Shown here piece after piece: positions 1 to 14,000 of a stretch of DNA of 64,000 nucleotides. A program made the position numbers and the translations under genes. Below the pieces are notes generated by a model that saw only the letters and a list, made by a program, of their open reading frames with translations, was not told the DNA's origin and searched no databases. The stretch covers positions 5,921,501 to 5,985,500 of the forward strand of contig NC_061795.1 in NCBI RefSeq assembly GCF_021462225.1, read 5' to 3'. Each line of letters starts with the position of its first letter. Position 1 is the stretch's first letter. The DNA is from Girardinichthys multiradiatus (taxonomy: Eukaryota; Chordata; Actinopteri; Cyprinodontiformes; Goodeidae).

Positions 1-153
1 CAATTCCTAAATCTCCAAAAGTTGACCTATTAGTTCCTTAGAATTTCAGAAGTATCAGCCTGATGAGCACAGTGTATAAAATATATTCTGGAATACTTAA
101 TCACTGATTAGGTAATTACTTAATGACTTATGATGTACTGGTGGGTTGTTTTA

Positions 154-905
154 GGGTGTATTCACACTTGCCACTTTTGGTCTGCTTTAAACGGACCAGA
201 GTTCGTTTCCCCCCTTGGTCCGGACCTTTTGTGCAGGTGTGAATACACTCAAGCGAACCCTGGTCCGGACCAAACAACCGGACCGAGATCCACTGTTTGA
301 GGTGGTCTCGGTCCGCTTCCAAATGGACTCTGGTACGGTTCGCTTATGGTCTGAATGCAAACCGGCCCCGATCCGAACCGACTACAAAAAGCATATGTCT
401 CTTTGGACATAAAAAGCCACCGTAGCCGGTAGCAAAGGTGTGTGTTGTAAGGTGATCATACCTGATAAGCTGTGTGTTGCTTAGCAACGCTACCGGCTTG
501 TTGTGGGACAAGCCACGTGGAGAACGTCAGCGTTCAGCACGCATTCTCCGACGGGGTTCCAAAATTATAAATGGAACGTCTCGAAGTCTGTGTTGAATGA
601 GCTGCTCTTCACCCTCACAATAATATTGCAGCTGTGATAACGGTATAAATATGCAGAACAGAGGTGCTGCACGCAGCATGTCTACAGATGTTTTCCTCAA
701 TTTCCGGGTTTGTGCTCTGTCCCGCCCCCGTCATTTCTGTCCAATGGGAGCCAGGATTGTAACCCGCGTGGCTTTGTTTACAAATAATTGTTCACTTGCA
801 AAAAGTACAATGTGAAAACAAGCAGCACCAAATGAAAAAAATAAAGTTCACTTTTAGTCTGGACCAAACAAGCGAACCAAATGACTTTCCTGATGTGAAG
901 ACACC
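154..905. mobile_element. Non-autonomous DNA transposon (MITE-like), about 750 bp
   Basis: The ends are degenerate inverted repeats: gggtgtattcacac at 154 and its near-complement at about 891-905. The interior repeats the TIR-like word ggtccggacc/aagcgaacc in both directions and has no credible protein. It resembles hAT-like fish MITEs, but the superfamily is a guess. Confidence 0.6.
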
Positions 906-944
906 GAGTCGAGCTTGTATTGATCATATTTATGTTTTGGCCAC

Positions 945-1655
945 AGTAGTAAATACTTCTGCTTGTTTTGTTGATCTTTAGAAAGCTTTTGATAGCATTA
1001 AATAAGACCTTCTACATGATATATCATAAAATCTTGGCATTAGTGAAAATTGTTATAGTGTTATTTAAGGTCTTTATAATGATCCATTTTCATGTTTACA
1101 ATTTAATCACTTTTTGTCTGGTTTGTCCAAGCTAACGCACCCTGTTGGTGGTTAGATGCCTTTCTGTTGTCTATCTGATAGAATGTGTAATAGCAGGTGT
1201 CCAATCCTTAATCTAAGTGTTGCTGCAGCATTCTAATCAACCCGGTTATAGACTGTTCCACAATCAAACCCAATGTACTGAACTTTATGTCAAACTGTAG
1301 GTCATTTGTCCTTGTAATTTACATCAATGAGGATTCTTATCCATATCCTAACAAAAATGAAAACATTAGCATTTATACTTTACCATTATGGAGTGTGTGT
1401 GTGAAAGCTCATCTAAAAGTAATAATAAGAAAGGTTATTCCCAACAGGTTGGTTTCCAATTGTTCATGGAGTAAAAGAAGGAGATGTACTTTCATCATTA
1501 TTTACTCTTTATATAAATGGCCTACCTGAAGATATTAATTTAGGCATTTGTATTTATGGTTGAGATTTAGTATTTCATCATATGCTGATGATATTATGTT
1601 GGTTGCAGAAACTGAGATTAAGCTACAGAAAATGTTGCTATACTGTTTTAGTAAA
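945..1655 (+). pseudogene. Degenerate non-LTR retrotransposon reverse transcriptase
   Basis: In broken frames one can read FVDL.KAFDSI (about 965-1000), GVKEGDVLSS.FTLYINGLPEDI (about 1465-1535) and YADDIMLVAETE (about 1580-1615), the successive reverse-transcriptase motifs. Stops and frame changes make it non-functional. The clade was not determined. Confidence 0.7.
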
Positions 1656-2105
1656 ACTAAATAATAAAAGAAACACAGAGACTGCGCAGTTTCTTTGCCC
1701 GGCCGGGGAGAGGTTTTCAGCTGCATCACCACGAAGACTTCTGAACTGTTTCTCCCCAGAACAGGGTTTTTATTCAACAGCAAGGCGTATACATTTGCAA
1801 AGAAAAAACACACTTGTCTCAGTTGAACTCTTACACCTGGCATTCAGCTGACTGTTCGTCCTTCACAACGTTATCTGCAGACTTGGACAGAAATCTGCAG
1901 ACACATACAGAAATATCTTCACTGTTGCAAGGCAGATTATAGCTAAGTCAAACACACAAAGGCCTGTTTTGAGCAAGCCACTAAGTTACACAATACATTT
2001 TATTTCACACATTATTAAACATAACTTGAGCATAGCAATGCAGACCCTATTAAGCATTTGAAATGTTTTCCAACACAACCCAGCAGCAGGACCGCTACCT
2101 CCGGC
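1656..2105. other. No gene seen; unclassified repeat-like DNA
   Basis: About 450 bp between the LINE relic and the Tc1 relic. Short open frames here have no recognisable motif. Confidence 0.4.
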
Positions 2106-2906
2106 TTTCTGCAAGAAGGAACACATGAGGAGCACTGCCAGAGCCCTGCAAAATGACCCCCGGGAGGCCACAAATGTGCATGTGTCTGCACAAACAGTTA
2201 GAAACCGACTATGAGGGCCTGACGTCCACAAATGGGGGTTGTGCTCACAGCCCAACACTGTGCAAGACGATTGGCATTTGCCAGAGAACACCAGGATCAG
2301 CAAATTCGCCACTGGCGCCCTGTGCCCTTCACAGATGAAAGCAGGTTCACATTGAACACATGTGACAGATGTGATAATGTCTGGAGACACCGTGGAGAGC
2401 GATCTGCTGCCAGCAACATCCTTCAGCATGACCGGTTTGGCAGTGAGTCAGTAATGGTGTGGGGTGGCATTTCTTTGGAGGGCCGCACGGCTGTCCATGT
2501 GCTCGCCAGAGGTAGCCTGAGTGCCATTAGGTGCTGAGATGAGATCCTCAGACCCCTTGTGAGACCATATGCTGGTGCGGTTGGCCCTGGGTTCCTCCTA
2601 ATGCAGGACAATGCTAGACCTCATGTGGCTGGAGTGTGTCAGCAGTTCCTGCAAGATGAAGACATTGAAGCTATGGACTGGCCTGCCCGTTCCCCAGACC
2701 TGAATCCGATTGAGCACATCTGGGACATCATGTCTCGCTCCATCCACCAACGTCACATTGCACCACAGACTGTCCAGGAGTTGGCGGATGCTTTAGTCCA
2801 GGTCTGGGAGGAGATCCCTCAAGAGACCATCCACCGTCTCATCAGGAGCATGCCCAGGCGTTGTAGGGAGGTCATACAGACACGTGGAGGCCACACACAA
2901 TACTGA
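2106..2906 (+). pseudogene. Tc1/mariner transposase, broken
   Basis: Reading across frames gives VSAQTVRNRL, then FTDESRF (first catalytic Asp, about 2329), VMVWGGIS, MQDNARPH (second Asp) and [14 protein letters not shown] (Glu), the DDE triad of Tc1-like transposases, ending at a stop at 2904-2906. Frame changes before 2232 and an in-frame stop at 2536-2538 inactivate it. The N-terminal DNA-binding part is largely lost. Confidence 0.85.
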
Positions 2907-2936
2907 GCCTCATTTTGACTTGTTTTAAGGACATTA

Positions 2937-2967
2937 CAGGGGTTGGACAATGAACCTGAACACCTTT
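2937..2967. repeat. Isolated Tc1-family terminal repeat
   Basis: The words ggttggacaatga and gaacacct match the tip of the Tc1 element at 19609-22418, so this is a stray end of that family. Confidence 0.6.
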
Positions 2968-2982
2968 TATACATAGTTTTGT

Positions 2983-3365
2983 CATGATCTGCCTGTTAGG
3001 TTTTGAGTTTGAGTTGCTTGTCTGCTTTCTCAATTGTTAGTTATTTCTGTTTACTTAGATGTTTTGTTGCTTCACTGGATTCACTGCTCATCGGTGTTAA
3101 TGAGCCCCCCTCCTTCAATTGTCTTACGCTCTTTCCCCCACCAGCTGCTACATATTTTTCCTGATTAGCTTCCATTGTTTATTGGTCCACTTTCCTTCCT
3201 ACATCATTATTTATACTCTATGGTTTTCTTTTCATTTCACGCCACTGGATCATGCTGTTTGTTACCCCATTTCACGTCTGATGTCCTACCCATTTTCCAT
3301 ATCCTTCTTCTGCATGTAAGTTTTCAGATTTATGTCATTAAAGAACTTTGACTCACCAAGCACCT
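2983..3365 (+). repeat. Interspersed T-rich repeat with TGTCATG end (copy 1)
   Basis: Starts near tgtcatgatctgcctg and continues in T-rich words (ttttgagttt, gagttgcttgtctgctttctc) shared with copies at 10745, 11391, 24800 and, inverted, 43158. No coding capacity. Confidence 0.5.
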
Positions 3366-3880
3366 CTAAAGTTCCTGATCTGTACGTTTGCCCTGGTATA
3401 CCTCCACTCCAAACCATGGCAGTTTCATTGTCTTTTGAGTGAAGGTCGTCTCATTTCTTATCAGAAACACTTCTTGGATGAATGAAAATCTATGTATGGG
3501 GTATTCATACTTTTTGGCCTCAACTGTATCTGCATGAAACATAACACATATTCGGCCGTTGGATCCCAAATAATTTGAATGAAAACGTTACAATTTTCTT
3601 TGACTGTCAACAACTTTTTCAACACATTGGAAAATGTCACATTTAACTATTTCAACACAGATAGATTTTAGATATTTTTGCTGTTTTAGATAAAGTAATG
3701 TTTCGCTTTTGTTTGTGTATTGTGTCCATAATAAACGGTGGTGGTCTGATTTACAGTTTTTTCTTGAGTTGGTTAAGAGCTGTATTCATTTCAATATCTC
3801 AAAGAAAGTTTAAAGTTTCACATTTAATTATGCTAGATGAAATAGTTTCCAATTTTAGCATAAAACCTTACTAAAGTAGT
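3366..3880. other. 3' flank/3' UTR of the cyclase gene
   Basis: Immediately downstream of the stop codon in the gene's direction. AT-rich with no open frame or motif; transcript end not identified. Confidence 0.4.
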
Positions 3881-3968
3881 TTATTTTTTTATTTTGCTTT
3901 GTCTATCCAGAAACTTTTGTCGTCTCTCGACAGGAATCTCATCAAGACTTATACCGTGATGACTGGCC
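3881..3968 (-). CDS. gucy2d: Exon 24: C-terminal tail and stop codon
   Basis: 88 nt, entered in phase 2 after a TTTCCCAG acceptor. Encodes [19 protein letters not shown] and a Lys-rich end, then TAA at 3883-3881. The tail looks like GC-E (HGISLQEIP). An AATAAA (complement of 3880-3885) overlaps the stop; where the transcript actually ends cannot be told. Confidence 0.9.
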
Positions 3969-5011
3969 CTGGGAAAGAACAAACACAGATGCAGAATAAG
4001 AAAGACAGACAGAGAAAACAAAGAAAAGCTCAGATGTTCAATAACAATTACTTTGATTTTTGGTTTAAGCAACAAAGTGAGTTCTTTCTAAAATCTGGTT
4101 TCACAATAGAACATTTTAATCAAAAATCAAAATATGCCAATGACATTAATTACTAATATTAATTACATATGATAAGTCAGTGAGTGTCAATATGACATTC
4201 AGTAATTTTTATGACCAAGATCAGAAGTTGACATACTACAATATTTTCAGTTTTTTTCCAATTCTGCAAATTTACATAAAGATAGTTCTTCCATATGTCA
4301 TGTGTTCTTACCCTCCAGCAAGATCAGGGGGAATAGGAAGAGGTTTATCAAAACCATCTCGACCCATCAACCAGTATGTGTCCTCTGCGCCCTTTACCTT
4401 CAAAACACAAGAGCATGGAAACATCACTGTGTTGCTAGACAGATGGCAGTCTCATTCAAATAAATTACATCCATTTATTCCACCCTTTATCATAGTAAAT
4501 GTTTGAGCAGGTGGGTATACCTGTGCCTTTCTGGTGTCTATGTGATAACCCACTTTGAGACTGGTCAGAACCTTGACAGTGGAAAGACTGATGTGGATCC
4601 TGTAGGCTGAAGAAAACAAGTATAAAGCAAGACTGAATGTTTGAGACCCAACAGAAGGCAGGCTTGAGATTCAAAAACAACATCTTTAGCAGCAAAAAGG
4701 ACTGGGAATCCAACCAAAAACTGTGAGTTTAAAACTCATAAGCAAGATTAAACTGTCACAGGAGATAACTATGAGAAGGATATTACCCCAAGGTGTGCTC
4801 GGGTCAAAATTGCAAATAGAACCAGATGGGAAAAAACATCAGAGAAGCAAGACTCGAGATTAAACTAATTAGAACAACAGGTGAGCTCACAACTCTGGCA
4901 GTCCGCTGATGGTTGACCCATGGAGTAGTCCAGAAGAGGGTTGTGTAAAAAGTCTGGACCGAGTTAATGCTGAGTTTGGGTTTTCTGTTCCAGGAAAGGA
5001 TGTAAGTCCTC

Positions 5012-5057
<46 letters not shown>

Positions 5058-8000
5058 TATATCAGACTCTGGGAAGCTGTGGACCAACTAATGGACCAGC
5101 TAAGGATTAATGTGGACCAGCTAATAATGGGTCCACACCCAGGAATTCATGCTGTTAATCACATTGAAATAATCTTTAAATTAACCAAAACAAGAGCTGC
5201 TAAACTGTGTTTTTTTTTGTTTTTGTTTATGGAATAAAAACAGTAATATTGTATTTTACTGTAAATAAAGAACATTGAAGTAAACCAGACCGTGACATTT
5301 ATTGATTTGTTCCATATTTTTAGTCGTACTTACGCAGCCCACTGGATTCCATGAGGGATGCTGTGGTCACTGTGTCTCCAAACAGACAATACCTGGGCAT
5401 GGTAAGTCCAACCACACCTGCAACCACTGGTCCTGAACACATTGAAAAGTGTGAGAGGCTGCTTGGCAAATAGTTCACTCTTGCTTTTGGATACACCATT
5501 ATGGTTTCTCACATATACTGTATTAGTCAATAACATCATCAACTGACCCACCATTTGTAAAGGTTATCTTGATTATTATTATTTTTTTTGGTCTACCTAG
5601 AGTTTCCTGTTGTGACCGTACACTCAAGACTAATTAAATTACATGTTGTTGACTTAAGCTGGCATTTAATTATTAATTGTAAGGTTAGAGATAAGTCCTG
5701 ATTATCAGTTGCGATGAGTTTTAGGGGCTACAAACTGGACAACTTTGTCAGAGATTATACCAACAGAGTGCCTTCGGATGCCAGCGGTGAACTCTCTGAA
5801 AGGTAGAAAGTGGGAACCTCTCTGGGATATTAGCGGGTAGGTGGATATAATTCTGTCTGGATAAAATAGACTGATGCGTTCCACCTCCATGTTCGCTGGT
5901 AGTCCAGGGAAGGTTGTAATGTTTGTTGTTTACCAAAACAATACGTTTTTCTTAGTTAGGTGGTTCGGTGAGACCACATTTGTCTACCAGGAGAAATTTC
6001 CTGCTTAAAAGGGTTTCATCGCCTGAAGAGGATTGTTTGTCATGGGGAACACAGTGGGCACTGGGCAGCACAGAGGAAGACTGAGCTGAAAGGCATTGAC
6101 ACTGTGTTAGTGCTACTCCATAGTGTAGCTAATTATCTTCAAGGGTTAGTTCAGATTTTCTGAAGTGAGGTTCTGTTAAGTTATTATTGGTAATAGTTCC
6201 CTTACCTGTCGTAAAAAGATTTCACATCACAGTGAGCTTTTCATTGTAGTAGATGTGGTGGATAGCTAGTCAGCTAAAACCAGCAGTGTTAGTTAACGTT
6301 AGCATCTTAAAACTATTCATAATGAATAATGAATGTTGATATTAATATGAACACAATATATTATGGCATATAAAACAGACAAAACGGACAACAATTTCAC
6401 ATCAGACTGTTTTGATATTTGTAACTGGTTTGTCCAGCCAAACAACGTCCCTGTTTCTATGTGAAGTTAGGTTGGCTGCAGCTCTTCCACCAGAAGACTC
6501 TGCCAAGAATGGAGTAAACGTTTGGTTTTTGCATCAGTCATGCAGCAACATCGGAGATTTTTACCTCCGCCAAGGAGGTAATGTTTTTGTCTGCTTATGC
6601 CTTTCTGTCTGTCATGATGTGTCACCATGTGGGAAGCTGCTTCACACTCGGCTGCAAACCGCTTCAGTGAGTTGGGGTTCAGTGCCTTGCTCATGCCTCT
6701 GAGGATAGCACTGAACCCCAAGTTCCCTATTCATCTGTGCAGGTGTGTGCGTTTGTAAGTGTGACTGGATGAATGTGGCTCTATTGTATATTGTTTTCAG
6801 CGGTCAGCATGACTAGAAAAGTTCTATATAAAATCTATCCATTTACCCTAGACTAGTGTAGTGTTATAGCAGCACTCGGGTCTCTCCCAGAGAGCTGTCG
6901 GTTGAGCTTCACCAGTTGGACTGGGTCCGGATTGACATGCCATTGAGAATCACTAGTAGCCGGTAATGATATATGTAGCTAAAACACTAGTGATGTTTGT
7001 ACGTTAGCAACTATGATAGTAAATGTGAAAGATGATTTAAAAGCAAGAATGAGTCCCCTATTTGATCTACAATATCTCATACAGGAAGAGTTTGAAGATT
7101 TAAAGCTTTCAGAGTAATGCTTTTAGTAAGATCAACTGTATCCTCAGGTCAGTCAAGTTTTTATAAGATTGTGTATAAGGGTGGTAATGTACCTGAGTGC
7201 AATCCAATGCGTATTTTCACTTTGATTTCAGGCATGTGTTTGATCTTAAATGCTCCTATTGAATGCAGGATGTCAAGAGACATGTTTGACACTTCAGCTG
7301 CGTGTCGATTTCCATTTCTGTTGGGAACCCCTGAAGCCACCATGTAGGCATCCCCAATAGTTTCTACCTAAACATAAAACACATTTTCATTTAGTTAATT
7401 ATGTTAACAAAAATAGCAGGGGAAATAATAGTGCCCTTTGTCTTTTAATAAAAAACAATTATATTACATCAAGTTATTGGTCTGATATGATGAGTGAAAA
7501 GAAGCATAGATGTACAAATGTAGGTCCTTACTTTGTAGACATCATGAGTAGCAATGATGGCATCAAACATGGTGTAAAGGTCATTAAGCAAGTCGACCAC
7601 CTAAAAACACAATTTCAATTAAACAGTGAAAATGGATAGAATGAGCAGATGTTTAAGTTATTTTTACCTCGATGGGTTCACTTAGAGCTGAGATGGTTGT
7701 AAATCCAACGATGTCACTGAAGTAAAGTGTGCAATCTAAATAGTCTTCAGGTTGGACAGGCTTTCCCTTTTTTAAGGCCTGAGCCACAGACCTGAAACAT
7801 GCAAGTCAAAGGAAGTTTATTTTTATATCACATCTCAGCAACAAAACTATTCAAAGTGCATTACATGATGACAAAAACATAAAAAGTAAATTGCAGTGGT
7901 ATGATAAAGGAAAGTAAAGAAAAGTAAGGAAAAGCTATACTACAGACTGAAATTAATTACACCAACTTTTTTGCAAAATCATAATAATAAACGAACCAGC

Positions 8001-11000
8001 TGCAGGAATATTTACATCTTTAACCCATTCACTGACGCACTCGTTGCTTTATGGTTCATATGTTTTTACCATAAAATGAAACGTTTCTCCGTGGGGAGGA
8101 AGTATTCTTTAAATCTGTGCTGATTCTAAACATGTAGCTCTGGGTTTAAAAAGGATAATTAAGAAATAAATCATAGCAATTAATCACAGGTGGACCATTG
8201 ATTAGTTAACTATTTTATTTTTCTAAATTACACATGTAATATTATATAAACTAAACTAATTAAACAAGGATACAGTTTTACAGAAGGTGAGACATACATA
8301 CCATATGTATACAGTTATTAATAACTAAAAAAGGTGATCTGCTTCTCACTGCATCTAGCTAGATCCGCCTTGCTCACTTCTAAAGTGGAAACTCCCAATT
8401 TACAACTATAAATGTAATGTCATATAATATATAATGATCTCCACAAAAGATGTTCAGCTTTTATCGCAGTAATATTATCTATCTGGTCTTCTTCTACACT
8501 CTGTTCACTTCATGATGCCCTAATAGGTTTTCTGTAGGTTTTAGGGAGGAAGACTGAGATGCCATGGGCTCTAACATGACTTCTAATGGCATTTTGGGAG
8601 AGAAAAAGAAAAACTCACTAATCCTCCATCAAACGTAACAGTTGTCACAGAGTGCTTTTCCACATGTAGCAGCGATTCCATTGTTTGTTAAATTAAAGAT
8701 CCAAGGATTAAAGAGCCACTGCGGCACTGAGGGTATATTTAGTATGCAGCCAAAAAGAAGTCCAGCGTCCAAAACTTGAAAGTTGCTTTTTGCAATTTAT
8801 TTATCCCGTCTGGCAAGTAATAAACAAAGATCTATTTTTGTTTGTTTTCTGCTGCTTCTTCTGCTCTGGTAAAAAAAACGTATGCCTCATTGCATGCTGG
8901 TCCTATACCAGCATCTTTACTTATAGAATGGCCCCACAGTTCTTCCACACTAAATTAATTACAAAGCACACAGTAAAAACAAAACAAAAATTTAATTACT
9001 GACCAACAAATAAATCTTGTACAACCCAAAAATATAAAGTAAACCAAGAATACATTTTAAGAAAATTCCAGTAATACAGAATAAATAACTCCAACATGTT
9101 GGACTTTATCTATGCATACAATCACACTTACTTTAAAGTTCTTTAAAAAAGGAGCTGTTCCCTCAAAACATGCCCTTATCCTTCTTGATGATGTTTTGAG
9201 CAGCAAAAGAAGTTTTGCAACTTGCCTTTCCAAAACACTGTTCTTTATTATTGTCGAAATAGGGACCATCCTAAGCTCTGTTTAGCTTGGGAGGGGAACT
9301 GCAGACCCTTAGTTAAGATATAATGGAGAGAGCCACTGCTCAACATCAGTAGGAGTCTGTTAATGCCTTGTGGTTGCCTCCCTTTAGACGTTCTTCAGGC
9401 ACGTCCTACTAAAGGAGATCCCGGGGGAGACCATGTTTGCTTCATACCTTACATGGCATATGGTAAATATAAAATGATTTCTGATGGCTTTCTTTCAACA
9501 ATAGTTTTTTTTCCAGATTTCTGCAGGGTGCTAATAACAGCTGTCATGTCAACGGATTCTCCCATATGAGCTGTGGATTTCTGTAGCTCCTCCACAGTAA
9601 GCATTGACACATTTGCTGCTTCTCAGATTAAGTCTTTCCCCGTCCAGCTTGGTAAGTTTAGATGGACGACCATAACCATAGGTTTTTAGTTGTGCCATAA
9701 TGCCCAGCTTTTTGCTGTTCCTGCTGAAAACAATACACCTACAGCTGGTCCCTGCACATCTTTCACAGTGGGGATGGTATGTTGATGGAGAGGCAATGGT
9801 GTTAGTTATCCTCCACACATTGCATTTAGTGTAAAGACCATAACATTTAATTCTAGTCTCATTTGATCAGAGCACCTTCTTGCACATGTTTGCTGTGTTC
9901 CCTACAAGACTTGTAGTAAACTTCAAATTGGAATTTTTATGGCTTTCATTCAACAATGGCTTTCCTCTCGTGTCTTTTCCATAAAGGTCAGATTTTTGTT
10001 GTGTACAAATTGTCCAGTCAACAGATTTTCCAACCTGAGCTGTGGATCTCTGCAGCTAGTACAGAGATACCCTGGGCCCCTTGGATCTTTATCTCATTAA
10101 TGGTCTTGCCTGGCCTTTCATTTTAAGTGGGCAGCCATGTGTTGGTATTTTTGAATTTGTGCCACACTCTTTCTATTTTTAGGTGATGGATGGACATCCA
10201 GCCACAGTCCAAAGACATGACTGTTAGGTCAAATGTGTGCATGCATGTTTGTTTTTCTGTATGTCTCTGTAATGCGCCCCTACCCCGCACAGATAAGTGG
10301 GTACAGGCAATGAATGGAGCGATACCAGTCATACATCGACTCATTCTTATTCGAAAGCTGCAAACAGAAAAATAAACATGTTTTACATGAATATACTTCA
10401 GCATTTCTCATGAACCAAGTCTTACTTTGGCAGGAGCTGTCCAATTAACTTATCCGTCTTGGTCCTCTCAACCTCTAGTTCGTCTGTTCGTTCCCTGATA
10501 AGATCCTCAAGGTTAGAGCTGTACTGCTCCAACATCCGTAACATAGAGTCAATGATGTTTGCCCTCCTCCCTCTGCTAATGCCTCGGAACTAAAAACACA
10601 AAAATGACAAACAGTTACAGAAACTCACATACTTGTACTGTCTGAGCTATTGATTTCTAGGCAGCACTCAAAGGTTTTCACATAAAGATGCATCTGTTCC
10701 ACAAATTGTTGGTAAATCCCATTTGTATAAATACTGAACCTACTGTCATGATTTGAGGGTGTTAAAGTTTTGTCTTAGGTTTTCTCTGATTATGTTTTCC
10801 AAATTGTATTTTTGGATCCTGTTTCTGATCTTTTTCCAGGTGGTGTTTTAGTTCTTTCCTTAAGTTTAGTTTCTCACGATTCTTGTAGTCTGTTTTGAGT
10901 GCATTTTAAGTTTATGTTTCTTAGGTTTTATGTCCACTCCTGCCATAGCCTATAATCAGCTTCATTTGGTCCACCTGCAGAATACCAATCAGTCTCACTG

Positions 11001-14000
11001 CTCCTCCATTGCCATGTCCATATATGCACAGTCACTCCATTCATTCTCTGTGGAAACATTCACTGGTCTCTGTCGTGCTGAGCCTTTCTGCTTTACCTGT
11101 CCAGTTGTCATGCCTGCCTCTGTTACCACCTGCCTGAGTGAGTTTTTATTTAATTAAAGCCCTTATTTACTGCTGTTCTGCCTGCCTGTCTGCATGCTGG
11201 GGTCCACCTGTACACCACAACCTGACACCTATTGCAGAATGAGTTTAATTCTTTACCTTTGTCCAAACCTCTGATCCTCCTTCTGCTTGAAACCTGTGGC
11301 CTTCTTCATCTTTGCCCACACATCTCTTACATTGTTTTGCTGGAGCTTATTCTCCAACAAGCATTTTTTTCTTGTTTAGCAGTTCTTGTTATGATTCACT
11401 GGTGTTAAACATTTGAGTTCCTTGTTTGTTTCTCTGCATTTCCTTGTTTATGTCCTCTAGTTGCTGTTATTTCTGGTAGATTAGTTTCTTGGTTCATTTT
11501 TGTGTTACTTCTCTGGATTGCTCTGTGTTCCCACTCATCTGTGTTAATTTGTCTCTTTGCCTCTAGTTGCCCCACCTCTCATTTAATTAGCTCCAATTGT
11601 CCATTGGTCATTTCTCCACCCTGCCACTGTTTTTATACTCTGGTTTTCATTGCTTGCCTCCTGTTGACTACCAATTCTATGTCTGTTGCCTCAATTTCTT
11701 TGTTTACCTGCTTCTCCATGTAAGTTTACCAGTTTATCTTAAACTATTCTACTCACCATTTGGGTCCAAGGCTCTGGTCTGCACGCTGGTCCTGCTAAAC
11801 ATTATGATAGTTCTTTCACTTAACTAATGATCCAGGTTCTGTTATTGGAGTAGGCCATTACTGTTCTGGTGGGGATGTCCTTATCCACACAGATCATTAA
11901 ATGGTGAGTCACACTCAGTTGTATCCACAAAACAACCTCAAATGGCTTGTTTAGCTTGCTGTGGCCATCTTCTCACAGCTCTTTACATAACAGGATCCCT
12001 CGAAGCAACAGATTTATACACCGAGGGGAGAAAGGCAAGATTATGATCTGCTTTGACAAGAGCAGGTCTAACAGTGAAAGTACATGCAACCTTGACTTTG
12101 CATAATACAAATCAAACATCTAGTTTGACAATTGTTGTCTCAATTCACCCACTGCATCCTTTGAAGGAAGTGTCTTTCATACACTATGTTTACATTATGC
12201 TGCATTATCTGAAGACCGCAAAGGCTTGATGGAGTTCCAGTGGAAGAGACGTTCTAGCCTAGCTGGGCAAGACCATCAAAAATTTCATGGAAAGATGACA
12301 ACCTGCTCCCACTTTTCCACGCAGACTCCAACATGTGATTTTATTTTTGACAAAAGTTGACTTACCAAGGTAAAATAGCTTTTATAAAGCAGTGTGACTT
12401 TAAACAACAACAATGTTAACATTAGCTAGTTAAAATAACCCATGCTTCTATCAATTAAAGTAGCTACTCTTCTCTGCTTGGAGTTATAGTTGGCAAAATA
12501 AAAATAAGGAAATTCTGGTGTACTTAGTCTGTTTGGCTCAGATTAGGACATGTGGGTTTCCTGAAGTAAGACAATGGCTGCTTATGAGTTTTTAGGTTGA
12601 TCTATTATTTTATACTTTTAATGTCTGATTCCTTGAACATTTCAAGTGACAAATTGTATTGACTCAACTATGAGGTCTAAACTAAGTTTGTATTTGTAAG
12701 TGTGTGTGTGTGTTATTTAGTATTATAAACTAATTTCATAATTTCAGTTGTGATGTTGCCGTAATGTCAATGTGTGGAAAGTAATTTGTATATTTTGATT
12801 TGTGGGTGAACAATTAAGAGAATATTGGCCGGGTACATTCATTCCAATTAATCCTAATCATTAAACAGCGCAGTCAGATTCTGTTTATTATTCAAATTGG
12901 TTATAAAGTTTTTCTATTTGAGGAAACCCAGCAGATTGCATCCAGTCAGTGACTTGCAGCATTCCCTCCTCCTGGATGAGCATGTAGAGACAGTGGACAG
13001 TCACTGGCGTTGACTTTGCAGCAATCCCTCATACTGAGCATGCATGTAGCGACAGTGGAGAGGAAAAAATCCCTTTTTAACAGGAAGAAACCTCCAACAG
13101 AACCAGGCTCAGAGTGAGCGGCCATTTGCCAAAACCGACTGGGAGTTTGAGAAAACAGAGCAGAGACACAAAGAGAACGCAGAAGGAAAACAAAAGTAAA
13201 GTATAAGAAAGAAAAGAAAAGTGAAACATTAATGGTTCTCCTTTAGCTCCTTTAGAGGCTTCATCTAGGACAGAAAGACAGCTAAGCAGATGAACTCAGA
13301 GCCAGTTTTCAAGTCTAGAGGATGAAAGAGAGCACATGCAATTAGTCACAGTAGAAGCTCAGACAGTAGCTATGTCTAGGGGAGAGACAGGGTTAAACAC
13401 TGAAAGACAGAGCCAAGTGTATCATCTGTAAAAGGAGAGCATTAAGTTGTTGGCAGCAGCAGCTTGGCAGCTTGGCAGCTAAACACAGAACCAGGTCAGA
13501 TGTAGCTTCTAGAAAGAGAAAAAACAAAAGGAGAACATAAAGAATAAAAAAAAGTTCATGGTTTCCTCCTTTTTAGATAATTTTTTTATCTATTCAATTT
13601 TGGCTGTGGGCAAGACACTGTCTTAATAGGGTAATGGGTGGGTAACAGTAAAGAAACTGCAGAGAGGACTGTTAAACTACAACTCTGCTTCCTGGTCTTA
13701 ATCTAAAGAGTTGTTAAAGTTGAGGTGAACAGGATGTGCACTAACAACAAGCTTTCTGGAAGCCATCAGAGACAAAGTTCAAGTTCGCATCATCAGAAAA
13801 ATATCTGTTGTGCAGCAGGAATAGCAATTTCCAACTAGAACAATACTACACAGAGCTTCATTGTTCAGAACCCAGAGAGAGCACAGCGATATCAGAATGC
13901 CGCTGAAGCAGATGAGTTTAAGTTGTATTTCAATTTTTTTATTGCAAGAATAACAATCTAAATGTGGAAAGGTCTTTGACTTACTATATTTGCTGTAAAC

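Noticed and set aside
4887..5237. Frames spanning the TA repeat near 5040
   Set aside because: Translated microsatellite with no other motif.
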